Below are positions 35,801-43,404 of a stretch of DNA of 64,000 bases, piece after piece; the first letter of the stretch is position 1; every line of letters starts with the position of its first letter. The DNA is from Stenotrophomonas sp. ASS1 (GTDB taxonomy: Bacteria; Pseudomonadota; Gammaproteobacteria; Xanthomonadales; Xanthomonadaceae). The notes under the pieces were generated by a model. It was given only the letters and a program-made list of their open reading frames with translations, made no database searches and was not told the origin of the DNA. The stretch lies in contig NZ_CP031167.1 of NCBI RefSeq assembly GCF_004346925.1, forward strand, positions 3,802,001 to 3,866,000, read 5' to 3'. The translations under genes were made by a program, and so were the position numbers.

Positions 35801-35921
35801 TGTTGCAGCCCGCCCAGGCGACGCTGGCGGTCGTCAGAAGCAGGGACGGAACGGCGAGGGCCTGCAACACGGAAACAGCAAGGCGGCGCGGGCGGAACGC
35901 ACGCGGAACGGCACGGGACAT
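32892..35921 (-). CDS. Large type V autotransporter
   Basis: A 1009-residue secreted/outer-membrane protein. A long signal peptide (about 1-37, ending SVAWA) is followed by a repetitive beta-helical passenger (about 40-590) with G-x-I/V-x-G and GNDR/GDGND-like turns. A Pro-rich hinge (about 605-690) leads to a 300-residue beta-barrel autotransporter domain. The chain ends in GLRADW, with Trp instead of the more usual Phe. No catalytic motif is evident in the passenger, so adhesion or surface coating is the likely role. It is flanked by repeats on both sides. Confidence 0.88.
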   Translation of the reverse strand: MSRAVPRAFRPRRLAVSVLQALAVPSLLLTTASVAWAGCNNPAPTAGQTVTCDANAPNPQTVPVAASGAAGITVNVGNGAQLQQSGGGSALVLVGAGGHLLSNQGTISSVGGAAVQLGGGSRVDSRGSISTGNNIALQFIGAGDSVLVNRGTISGQTGVQFDAGNDRLEMQAGSITGGVLQGDGNDVLLLSDGTIDSVDQGGGDDQMTVTGGTVTGVVVQGSGRDDFVMSGGTIGALQQGDNIDTFRMSGGRIVGAFEDGDQAWMTAGRIGRVNMKLDKNLWDQSGGIVEGNVVTGFDTDTIIISGTAYIGGNISVSGGADSVTITDGTVRGQVLLSTGNDTFNWNGGGIVYGAIDMGPDNDVANLSNLNQGNLGAVPLFDGGSGIDQLNFNNVKAAGVGRFQNWETISLANSTELTFDGDLVLGDSGTGTGTLTVDDTSTVYAGSGGYAVRPFNSGTLVEMVNAGRIDLTGTGAGDVFTVRGNYRGDGGGLYLRTVLGADNSASDRLVIDGGVATGTTGIGVINAGGSGAATLADGILVVQALNGGRTAPGAFSLFAPVAAGAYEYFLFKGGVSAGTSENWYLRSTVVAGPAPAPNGSGINGVPPPPTPPVAPPPPITPAPPPPPEGATDPDLTAGETAPPPPPPEPVPVAPPSDPAVPDVPVAGGSLPGTGAPPTPGARPAEGAVVPLYRVETATYAVVPPLLRETSLASLGTFHERQGEQRLLYNQGAFRTAWGRLVGQSSEIQWKGDAKPGFDGDVMGLQAGLDVWATANDNHRNQIGVFVGRTRAQGKTTGLALGWENVHVGQNRLDDKHVGLYWTFTDSSGGYIDAVAMQSRYDGRVRSSRGLGFGIKGDGTSVSVEAGKPLLHLGQSVWWLEPQVQVIWQRTALDDRRDEVSSVRFDNDNAWTGRIGLRLAGDYQLADNGWQPYFKLNYWHGRSGEDRVSFDNDTIINSQRSRALEAGVGVVGRFNRTISAYAVADYTRELGGNRNEKRRIIEGNIGLRADW

Positions 35922-36220
35922 GGGGCACTCCTGGACGGGAAATCAGGAACTGCGTATGTGCGGCACTGCGCTTGCAGTCTGCCGTGTGGTGAACCGTTTC
36001 GACAGGTAAACTTGCGTGCGGAGAATCACAGTTCAGATGTGAAATCGCCCGGCCCTCATGCCAATGTGATGTGGCTGAAATCGTTCATTTTTTCGGCAGG
36101 TGGGAATCAAGCGCAAAGCATCCACGCATGGCGTGGATCTACTGACCCTGCATCGCCAATCGATTCACTCATGGCACCTGGTAGATCCACGCCATGCGTG
36201 GATGCCGTTGGCGGATGGGG
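35922..36220. other. Upstream region of the autotransporter with a SMAG pair
   Basis: No gene is seen. Inverted SMAG copies ATCCACGCATGGCGTGGATCTAC (36120-36142) and GTAGATCCACGCCATGCGTGGAT (36181-36203) lie just past the nagX stop and could end the nag operon transcript. The autotransporter promoter must lie in the AT-richer part near 35940-36100; no clear box is called. Confidence 0.6.
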
Positions 36221-37291
36221 TCAGATCTTCAGATAGATCTTCCGCCGGTCCAGCCACCACGCCACGCCCCACCACAGTGCGACGAACACCAGCGCCTGCA
36301 GCATCGACGCCAGTTCAAGCGCCTGCGGCATCGCGGTGGCAAGCTGCTGCCAGATCCAGCCCCAGGCGCCGGTCGCCATCAACACCACCGACATCACCGA
36401 TGCGCCCAGATAGACGGTGATTGCATTGACCCCGAAGCGCCGGCCCAGCGCGGGCCAGCCCTTCTGGTCGATCAGCACGTGGCCCAGCCACAGCGCCAGC
36501 GCCGCAAGACCGCCCGTCCACAGCACGTAACTGGGCGTCCACAGCTGTTTGTTCAGCGGCAACACGATGGCCAGCAACAGGCCGAGCACAGCGGTCGCCA
36601 CGCCCAGCCCGGCCAATGCCGCCGAACGCCGGTTGCGCAGCAGGCCACCGGCCAACAGTCCGAGCACGGTACTGGCCAGCGCCCCCAGCGTGCTCAGCAA
36701 TCCTTCCGGGTCATGGCCCAGCCCGGTATCGGCATGCCACTGGTAGATCCACGGTGCGAACAGCGTGGTATCCAGACGACTGGCCGGATTGGTCCACGGC
36801 GCCAGATCGCCGACGCCCAGCAGCAGTACGGTATACCCCACCAGCAGACTGACCAGTACGGCCGCCTGTGCGCGCGGACGCGCATACACCGCCAGTACGC
36901 CCACCAGCGCCGCGCATACCGCGATCCTCTGCAGTACGCCCCATATGCGGAAGTGATGGGTATCCAGCGCCCACCAGATCAGCAGGTGCAGCAGCGCACC
37001 GGCCACCAGGATGCGCAGTGCGCGCTCCAGAACGCCGCGCGCCAGCGCGGGTCGTAAGGCCACGTCCAGCGCGCGTGGCGCCACGCTGAAGGCCATCGAC
37101 ACGCCGACCAGGAACAGGAAGAACGGGAACACCAGGTCGGTGGGCGTGCAGCCATGCCATTCCGAATGACGCAGCGGCGCGAACACCGCGCTCCAGTCAC
37201 CCGGGTTGTTGACCAGCAGCATTGCCGCCACGGTGATGCCGCGCAGGGCATCGATCGAGCCCAAGCGGCGCGGCGGCATACTGTTCATCAA
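36221..37291 (-). CDS. nagX: NagX-like membrane protein (DUF5009/heparan-alpha-glucosaminide acetyltransferase family)
   Basis: A 356-residue inner-membrane protein with about ten helices. GSIDALRGITVAAMLLVNNPG and LVFPFFLFLVGVSMAFS are characteristic of the bacterial relatives of heparan-alpha-glucosaminide N-acetyltransferase found in GlcNAc operons and named NagX. Its ATG overlaps the nagA stop (ATGA). Proposed to help transport or modify GlcNAc or chito-oligomers at the inner membrane; the exact reaction is not settled. Last gene of the operon. Confidence 0.88.
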   Translation of the reverse strand: MMNSMPPRRLGSIDALRGITVAAMLLVNNPGDWSAVFAPLRHSEWHGCTPTDLVFPFFLFLVGVSMAFSVAPRALDVALRPALARGVLERALRILVAGALLHLLIWWALDTHHFRIWGVLQRIAVCAALVGVLAVYARPRAQAAVLVSLLVGYTVLLLGVGDLAPWTNPASRLDTTLFAPWIYQWHADTGLGHDPEGLLSTLGALASTVLGLLAGGLLRNRRSAALAGLGVATAVLGLLLAIVLPLNKQLWTPSYVLWTGGLAALALWLGHVLIDQKGWPALGRRFGVNAITVYLGASVMSVVLMATGAWGWIWQQLATAMPQALELASMLQALVFVALWWGVAWWLDRRKIYLKI

Positions 37292-38436
37292 GCGGCCTCG
37301 TATTGTCCGGCAATCCAGGTGCCACGCACCTGCAGGGCGTCATCCAGCAGGACCAGGTCGGCCTGGTAACCCTCGGCGATATGGCCCAGGCGGTCGTCGA
37401 CATTGAGGAACTGTGCCGGATAGGTCGAGGCCATCCGCGCGGCTTCGGCCAGTGGCTGGCCGAGCAGCTGCACGGTGTTGCGCACCGCGGTGGCCATGTC
37501 CAGCGCCGAGCCCGCCAGCGAACCGGCGGCATTGCGCACCACGCCATCGATGGCGGTGATGGTTTCGCCGTACAGCACGTAACTGGGATCGTCGGCGCCA
37601 ACCGGCGGCATCGCATCGGTGACCAGCAGCAGGCGACCACGCGGTTTGGCTGCCAGCGCCACGCGCAGGCTGGCCGGATGCACATGCACGCCATCGACGA
37701 TGATGCCGATCCAGCTGTCGCGGTCTTCCAGCGCAGCGCCCACCGCGCCGGGCTCACGGCCCTGCAGCGGCGACATCGCGTTGTACAGGTGGGTGAAGCC
37801 ACGCACGCCTGCATCCAGACCGGCGCGGATCTCTTCGTAGGTGCCTGCGGTATGCCCAGCGGCAACGACCACGCCGCGCTCGACCAGCGCGCGAATGGTC
37901 TCCAGCGGCACGCGTTCCGGTGCCAGCGTCAGCAGGGTCACGCCGTTGTCCAGCGATGCGGCCAGCGCGATCTCTGCTTCGTCGGGCACACGGAACTTGC
38001 TGGCATCGTGCGTACCCTTGCGGGCCGGCGCGATGTACGGTCCTTCCAGATGGATGCCGATCACGCCTGGCACACCCTGCGCGATCGCCTCGCGCATCGC
38101 ATCGATGGCTTCACGCATCACGCCCACGTCGTCGCTGATCAGCGTCGGCAGCATCGCGGTGGTACCGAAGCGGCGGTGCGCCTGCGCGATGGTGCGCAGT
38201 GCCGCCACGTCCGGCGTGTTGTTGAACAGCGCGCCGCCGCCACCATTGACCTGCACATCGATGAAACCGGGCAGCAGCCAGCCACCGCCCAGATCAACCT
38301 GCTCGGCGGCCTGGCCCAGCTGCGGCGCTGCATCGGGCAGCAGCGCGCTGATGCGGCCGTGCTCGATCACCACCGCCAGATCATCGCGGAATTCGTCGCC
38401 TGCCAGGATGCGGGCATTGCGCAGGACCGTGGCCAT
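37288..38436 (-). CDS. nagA: N-acetylglucosamine-6-phosphate deacetylase
   Basis: A 382-residue amidohydrolase converting GlcNAc-6-P to GlcN-6-P and acetate. Visible motifs are LPGFIDVQVNGGGG, GIHLEGPYIAPARKG (metal ligand Glu), AAGHTAGTYEE and FTHLYNAMSPLQGREPG (metal ligand His residues) and LVTDAMPPVG (catalytic Asp). The ATG at 38436 shares a base with the stop of the upstream deaminase gene, so translation is coupled; the open frame upstream is spurious. Confidence 0.96.
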   Translation of the reverse strand: MATVLRNARILAGDEFRDDLAVVIEHGRISALLPDAAPQLGQAAEQVDLGGGWLLPGFIDVQVNGGGGALFNNTPDVAALRTIAQAHRRFGTTAMLPTLISDDVGVMREAIDAMREAIAQGVPGVIGIHLEGPYIAPARKGTHDASKFRVPDEAEIALAASLDNGVTLLTLAPERVPLETIRALVERGVVVAAGHTAGTYEEIRAGLDAGVRGFTHLYNAMSPLQGREPGAVGAALEDRDSWIGIIVDGVHVHPASLRVALAAKPRGRLLLVTDAMPPVGADDPSYVLYGETITAIDGVVRNAAGSLAGSALDMATAVRNTVQLLGQPLAEAARMASTYPAQFLNVDDRLGHIAEGYQADLVLLDDALQVRGTWIAGQYEAA

Positions 38437-39464
38437 CACACCGTCTCCGTGACCTTGTTCAGGTGCGGCGGCAGATCCGGGTTGAAGCCACGACGCAGCG
38501 CCAGCGCGTTGATGGCGCGGTAGAAGGTCTGCACGGTCAGCAGCGGTGCGCACAGCGGATGCGGCGCGGCCGCTACCGGCAGGTTGCCACCGGCACCGGC
38601 CATCCACACCTGTGCACCGCGCGCGGTGAATTCTTCGACGACGGCACGGGTGCCGGCGCCGGTTTCATCAGGCTGGGCAAAGGCCAGCACCGGGAAACCG
38701 CGGTCGACCAGCGCCATCGGGCCATGCTTGACCTCGGCCGAGCTGTAGGCTTCGGCATGCAGGCTGCAGGTTTCCTTGAACTTCAATGCAGCTTCCTGCG
38801 CAGCGCCGAGGCCCAACCCGCGCCCCAACACGAACAGATTGGTCGCCTCGACCAGGCCCTCGGTCACCGGCGTCCAGTCGCACTGCCAGGCCTCGCGCAT
38901 CGCGTCCGGCAGCAGGTCCAGCGCCGCACGCAGGCTTGCGTCCTGCTTCCAGTAGGCAGCCAGCTGCAGCAGCGCAGCCAGCGACGCCAGGTAGCTCTTG
39001 GTCGCCGCCACACTCTTCTCGGCACCGGCGTGCAGCGGAATGACCGTATCGGCCAGCTGCGCCAGCGGCGAATCCTCGACGTTGACCAGTGCGATCACGC
39101 GCGCGCCGGCGGCCTTGGCAGCTTCCGCGTTGCGCAGCAGGTCCGGGCTCTTGCCCGACTGCGAGATGACGATGAACAGCGCGCCACGCAGCTGCAGCGG
39201 TGCGGCATAGACCGAACCCACCGACGGCGAAGCCGATGCGACCACCAGGCCCAGCTGGGTTTCCAGCAGGTACTTGCCATAGGTGGCGGCATGGTCGGAG
39301 CTGCCGCGTGCGCAGGTGACCACGAACGGCGGCGGCGCCGCACGCAGGCTGGCGGCCAGGGTTTCCATGGTGGCGTGGTTGCGCGAGAACTGGCGCGCGA
39401 CCACGTCGGCCGCTTCAGCGGCTTCGGCGAACATCAGGGTGGACGTGGGGTCTGACAGCGACAT
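38436..39464 (-). CDS. Glucosamine-6-phosphate deaminase, SIS-domain type (NagB-II)
   Basis: A 342-residue protein with two SIS sugar-phosphate isomerase domains like the C-terminal half of GlmS: TCARGSSDHAATYGKY, IVISQSGKSPDLLRN, FVLGRGLGLGAAQEAALKFKE and AEVKHGPMALVD. In GlcNAc operons this type (NagB-II) replaces the classical NagB, giving fructose-6-phosphate and ammonia from GlcN-6-P. It lacks the glutaminase domain of GlmS. It starts 7 bases after the regulator gene and ends overlapping nagA. Confidence 0.9.
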   Translation of the reverse strand: MSLSDPTSTLMFAEAAEAADVVARQFSRNHATMETLAASLRAAPPPFVVTCARGSSDHAATYGKYLLETQLGLVVASASPSVGSVYAAPLQLRGALFIVISQSGKSPDLLRNAEAAKAAGARVIALVNVEDSPLAQLADTVIPLHAGAEKSVAATKSYLASLAALLQLAAYWKQDASLRAALDLLPDAMREAWQCDWTPVTEGLVEATNLFVLGRGLGLGAAQEAALKFKETCSLHAEAYSSAEVKHGPMALVDRGFPVLAFAQPDETGAGTRAVVEEFTARGAQVWMAGAGGNLPVAAAPHPLCAPLLTVQTFYRAINALALRRGFNPDLPPHLNKVTETV

Positions 39465-39471
39465 GGCAGGC

Positions 39472-40539
39472 TCAGGCAGGATCGGAAGGAAGGGGGCGTG
39501 CGCCGGCCGGGCGCATCGGCGCGGTCGAACCGCGCACCACCAGCTGCGGCACGAAGCCCTGGTTGTGCAGCGGTGCCGGCGCATCGTCATAGGCGTCGCT
39601 GCGCAGCTGTGCGATCAGCAGGCGCGCGGCATGGCGGGCGATGTCTTCGGTGGCCTGCTTGGCGGTGGTCAGCGGCGGCCACGACTGGCGCGAGAACGGG
39701 CTGTCCTCGAAACCGGCGATGGACAGGTCATACGGCACGTTCATGCCCGCCGACTTCGCGGCGGCCAGCACACCGGCGGCGATTTCGTCGTTGGAACCGA
39801 AGATGGCCGTGGGCGGCTCGCGCAGCGCCAGCAGGCGGCGTGCGCCCCGGAAACCATCGTCGAAGGTGTAGTCGCCCTGCACCACCAGGTGCTTGTCCAC
39901 GGTCATGCCGTAGTCCTTCAGTGCGGCTTCGTAACCGGCATAGCGCTCGCCCGATGAGCGGTGCGAGATGCCGCCCCAGAGGAAGCCGATGCGCTGGTGA
40001 CCCAGCTGGATCAGGTGCTCGGTGATCTCGTAGGCGGCCTCGCGGTCGTCGACGAACACGCAGGCGCCGTCGGCCGGGTCTTCGGTGGCGGCAATGATGC
40101 GCACCAGCTTGATGCCGCGCGCGGTCAGTGCCTGGATCAGGTCGCGGCGCTCGGACATCGGTGCGGTCAGCACCAACCCGGCCAGGCGCGAACGCTGCAC
40201 CCAGTCGGCCAGCTCATCGGCCAGCAGCGGCGAGCTGGAATCGCAGGGATGGATCTGCAGGCCGAAACCGGTCTCGCGGCACGCGGCCAGTACGCCGTTC
40301 TGCACGCCGATGATGTGGTACGGGTTCGGGTTGTCGTAGACCAGCCCGATCACGAAGGTGGTGCCGCTGCGCAGGTTGCGCGCGGATGGATCGGGTTCGT
40401 AATCGAGTTCAGCGATGGCACGCAGCACCCGCGCACGGGTGGCCTGCATCACCGAAGGCTCGTTGTTGATCACCCGCGAGACCGTCTTCAGCGAGACCTT
40501 GGCCTTTTCCGCAACGTCCTTGATGGTCGCTCTGCGCAT
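39472..40539 (-). CDS. nagR: LacI-family repressor of the GlcNAc operon (NagR/NagQ type)
   Basis: A 355-residue repressor. The helix-turn-helix at the N-terminus reads ATIKDVAEKAKVSLKTVSRV with the hinge NLRSGTT, then a periplasmic-binding-protein-like sensor domain with CVFVDDREAAY and SNDEIAAGVL. It presumably binds a GlcNAc catabolite and controls the palindromic sites upstream of nagP and the kinase. The ATG at 40539 puts the HTH at the very start; the frame extends to 40572. Naming differs between genera (NagR in Shewanella-type operons, NagQ in Xanthomonas). Confidence 0.9.
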   Translation of the reverse strand: MRRATIKDVAEKAKVSLKTVSRVINNEPSVMQATRARVLRAIAELDYEPDPSARNLRSGTTFVIGLVYDNPNPYHIIGVQNGVLAACRETGFGLQIHPCDSSSPLLADELADWVQRSRLAGLVLTAPMSERRDLIQALTARGIKLVRIIAATEDPADGACVFVDDREAAYEITEHLIQLGHQRIGFLWGGISHRSSGERYAGYEAALKDYGMTVDKHLVVQGDYTFDDGFRGARRLLALREPPTAIFGSNDEIAAGVLAAAKSAGMNVPYDLSIAGFEDSPFSRQSWPPLTTAKQATEDIARHAARLLIAQLRSDAYDDAPAPLHNQGFVPQLVVRGSTAPMRPAGARPLPSDPA

Positions 40540-40578
40540 GGGTTTTCCCTGGGGTTGGCTGCCGTCCATCATCGCCGA

Positions 40579-41868
40579 TCAGGCCTTGTCCTGCGGCAGG
40601 CCGGCGCGGTGGCCGACCACCGAGTAGAACAGGATGTACAGGTAGCACGGCACCATCAGCAACACGAACACCAGCTGGAAGTCGATGTGCTGCTTGAGCA
40701 CGGCGAACAGCTGCGGAATGATCGCGCCACCGGCAATGCCCATCACCAGCAGGGCCGAGCCGGTCTCGGTGAAACGGCCCAGGCCGCGGATCGCCAGCGG
40801 GAAGATCGCCGGCCACATCATGGCGTTGGCGAAGCCCAGCAGGGCCACGAAGGCCACCGATACATAGCCGTGGGTGGCCCAGGCGCCCAGGCAGAACACC
40901 ACGCCCAGCACCGCCGAAATGGTCAAGTAGCGCGACTGCGAAACGACCTTGGGGATCAACAGCAGGCCGACCACATAGCCGACCAGCATCGCGCCAAGGG
41001 TAAGCGAGGTGAACATCTTGGTCTGGTCCAGCGGCAGGTCGAAACCATGGCCGTAGGTGCCGATCGCATCACCGGCCATCACCTCCACGCCCACGTAGAC
41101 GAACAGGCACAGCACGCCCAGCCACAGATGCGGGAACTGGAAGATGCTGCGGCGCTCGGCGGCACCGGCAGCCGCCGGCGTGGCGTTGGCTTCGGACGAC
41201 TTGATTTCCGGCAGCGGCGAGAACAGCACGGCCACCGCCAGCACCACCAGCAGCGCAGCCATCGCCAGGTACGGGGTGTGGATCTTGGCGGCAAACTCGT
41301 TCAGCAGCGCGGCCTTTGTGACCGCATCTGCGGCCTGCACCTGTGCATCGAGGTCACCGATGCCGTGCAGCACCAGCGTGCCGATCAGCACCGGCGCCAG
41401 CATGCCGGCGATCTTGTTGCAGATACCCATCAGCGCGATGCGGCGTGCCGCCGTCTCGATCGGGCCAAGGATGGAGATGTAGGGGTTGATCGCGGTCTGC
41501 AGCAGGGCCAGGCCGCTGCCGATCACGAACAGGCCGCCAAGCGCGCCCGGGTACCAGCGCTGGGTGGCGAACTCACCGAACAACGCAGCACCACCGGCCA
41601 TCACCAGCAGGCTCAGGCTGAGGCCCTTCTTCATGCCGGTGCGGCGCAGGATCCAGGACGCCGGCAGGGCCAGGAAGAAGTAGGACAGGTAGAACACCAT
41701 CAGCACCAGGAAGGCGCCGACCTCGCTGAGTTCAAAGGCGAGCTTGACGAAGGTGATCAGCGGGCCGTTGAGCCAGGTGAAGAAGCCGATCAGGAAGAAC
41801 AACACGCCAACGATGGCGATGGAGGTGGCCACGTTCGGGCGCGCGCTTGCAGCGGGGACGGCGGACAT
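40579..41868 (-). CDS. nagP: GlcNAc permease NagP, major facilitator superfamily
   Basis: A 429-residue inner-membrane transporter with 12 predicted helices, of the FucP/glucose-galactose group: GFFTWLNGPLITFVKLAFELS, ETAARRIALMGICNKIAGML and GDAIGTYGHGFDL. It takes up GlcNAc without phosphorylation, which fits the absence of a PTS transporter and the presence of a sugar kinase gene. First gene of the minus-strand operon; AGGAGCCCTCCTG lies just before ATG. The open frame upstream to 42075 covers the intergenic operators and is not used. Confidence 0.93.
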   Translation of the reverse strand: MSAVPAASARPNVATSIAIVGVLFFLIGFFTWLNGPLITFVKLAFELSEVGAFLVLMVFYLSYFFLALPASWILRRTGMKKGLSLSLLVMAGGAALFGEFATQRWYPGALGGLFVIGSGLALLQTAINPYISILGPIETAARRIALMGICNKIAGMLAPVLIGTLVLHGIGDLDAQVQAADAVTKAALLNEFAAKIHTPYLAMAALLVVLAVAVLFSPLPEIKSSEANATPAAAGAAERRSIFQFPHLWLGVLCLFVYVGVEVMAGDAIGTYGHGFDLPLDQTKMFTSLTLGAMLVGYVVGLLLIPKVVSQSRYLTISAVLGVVFCLGAWATHGYVSVAFVALLGFANAMMWPAIFPLAIRGLGRFTETGSALLVMGIAGGAIIPQLFAVLKQHIDFQLVFVLLMVPCYLYILFYSVVGHRAGLPQDKA

Positions 41869-41921
41869 CAGGAGGGCTCCTGCGGCGACGGCCGCAGAAC
41901 ACGGCGTCGGAGAGTGGCTGG

Positions 41922-41935
41922 GAACAACGTTGTCA
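41922..41935. promoter_or_regulatory. Operator-like palindrome near nagP
   Basis: GAACAACGTTGTCA is centred on ACAACGTTGT and differs by two bases from the 14-bp palindrome TGACAACGTTGTCA described for GlcNAc regulators of Xanthomonas. It lies 54 bases upstream of the nagP ATG. Confidence 0.6.
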
Positions 41936-42097
41936 CATTCTTTCGATGGACAGCCGCGGTTTGTCAACTTCCACGCGCAGCCCTGTGAACCTCGTGCTGC
42001 ACTGCGCAACCCGATCGCAACGCATCGTGCTGAATGCGCCGAAGGCCTTGGCCCATGTGCGGCAACGGTTCCCACGTGAAACCCGCACTCACGCCAT

Positions 42098-42109
42098 GTA
42101 AACGTTTAC
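42098..42109. promoter_or_regulatory. Perfect LacI-type palindrome GTAAACGTTTAC
   Basis: A perfect 12-bp palindrome with the central CG typical of LacI-family operators. It differs from the two ACGTT-GTCA-type sites, so a second LacI-type regulator may act here. Confidence 0.5.
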
Positions 42110-42157
42110 TACATGTCGCATTCGTTGCGATGCAGCAACGAAAGTGTCACGAACTCG

Positions 42158-42185
42158 TTGACATCGTTGTCAGCGGGGTTACAGA
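42158..42185 (+). promoter_or_regulatory. Kinase-gene promoter overlapped by a second nag operator
   Basis: TGACATCGTTGTCA (42159-42172) matches the nag palindrome at 13 of 14 positions. TTGACA at 42158-42163 and TACAGA at 42180-42185 are spaced 16 bases and could be -35 and -10 boxes, which a repressor on this site would block. The promoter call is inference. Confidence 0.5.
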
Positions 42186-42244
42186 CTCCGCCCCAATCGC
42201 CGCCCCCGATCCCGGGGCCGGCCCCACCTGCAGCAGGAGCCCGC

Positions 42245-43261
42245 GTGACCGCCAGCCACCCCGCCCCGGCCCATGTCCTGTCCCGAGTCGCGCCGACGTT
42301 CCTGGCCGCCGACGTCGGTGGCACCCATGTGCGCGTGGCCCGGGTCCAGGCCAGCGGTGATGCCGCCCATCCGGTGCAGGTGCTGGAGTACCGCAAATAC
42401 CGCAACGCCGACCATGCCGGCCTCAGCGCGATCCTGTCCGACTTCCTCGGCGAAGGCCCGCGGCCCACGCATTGCGTGGTCGCCAGTGCCGGCTACGCCC
42501 GCGAGGACGGCACGGTGATCACCGCCAACCTGCCGTGGCCGCTGTCGGCGCGCCAGGTGGAAGCCGACGTCGGCCTGCAGCGGGTCTACATCGTCAACGA
42601 CTTCGAAGCCGTGGCCTACGCCGCCGCGCAGGTTGACGCCAGTGGCGTGCTGCACCTGTGCGGACCGGAAACCGCCGCCCGCGGCCCGACCCTGGTGGTC
42701 GGCCCCGGCACCGGCCTCGGCGCCGCGCTGTGGATCCCCACCGCGCACGGCCCGGTGGTGCTCCCGACCGAAGCCGGGCAACCGACCCTGGCCGCCAGCA
42801 CCGAACTGGAAATGGCCATCGTCCGCCACATGCAGCGCGACCGCGCGCACGTGTCGATCGAACACGCGATCTCCGGCCCGGGCCTGATGAACCTGTACCG
42901 CGCGGTGTGCGCACTGCAGGGCCAGGCGCCGACCCTGGCCAGCCCCGACGCGGTTACCGCTGCGGCCATGGCCGACAGCGATGCACATGCGCGCCAGGCG
43001 CTGGATGTGTTCTGCGGCCTGCTCGGCAGCACCATCGGCGACATGGCGCTGTTCTACGGCGCCCACGGTGGCGTCTACCTGGCCGGCGGCATCCTGCCGC
43101 AGATCCGTGAATACCTGCACGCCAGCACTTTCGTCGAACGCTACCTGCAGAAGGGACCGATGGGCGAAGCGCTGGCACGCATCCCGGTGAAGGTCGTCGA
43201 GCACGGCCAGCTGGGCGTGGTCGGCGCTGCCAGCTGGTACCTGCAGCAGTCGGCCGCCTGA
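42245..43261 (+). CDS. Glucokinase-family sugar kinase, probable GlcNAc kinase of the nag regulon
   Basis: A 338-residue cytoplasmic kinase of the Glk family. LAADVGGTHVRVARV is the ATP phosphate-binding loop, IVNDFEAVAYAAA contains the catalytic Asp, and VVGPGTGLGAAL follows. In xanthomonad nag clusters a Glk-type kinase phosphorylates the GlcNAc brought in by NagP; glucose may be an additional substrate. The GTG at 42245 follows AGGAG with good spacing, so the longer open frame from 42113 is not the real start. Divergent from nagP. Confidence 0.87.
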   Translation: MTASHPAPAHVLSRVAPTFLAADVGGTHVRVARVQASGDAAHPVQVLEYRKYRNADHAGLSAILSDFLGEGPRPTHCVVASAGYAREDGTVITANLPWPLSARQVEADVGLQRVYIVNDFEAVAYAAAQVDASGVLHLCGPETAARGPTLVVGPGTGLGAALWIPTAHGPVVLPTEAGQPTLAASTELEMAIVRHMQRDRAHVSIEHAISGPGLMNLYRAVCALQGQAPTLASPDAVTAAAMADSDAHARQALDVFCGLLGSTIGDMALFYGAHGGVYLAGGILPQIREYLHASTFVERYLQKGPMGEALARIPVKVVEHGQLGVVGAASWYLQQSAA

Positions 43262-43404
43262 CACCGCAACAGGCTTCAACGCAATCGCAGCACGCAGTAC
43301 GTGGCACGCCAACGCACGGGACTTCGCCGCCGCCCCGCGCATGTCATCGCAACCGTAATCGAACACCGCCGCCGGCATCCAATCGAGTGATGAGGAGAGA
43401 CATC

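Noticed and set aside
39961..41988. 675-codon open frame on the plus strand, Gln/His-rich
   Set aside because: Antisense to nagR and nagP; composition is typical of a reverse-strand shadow.
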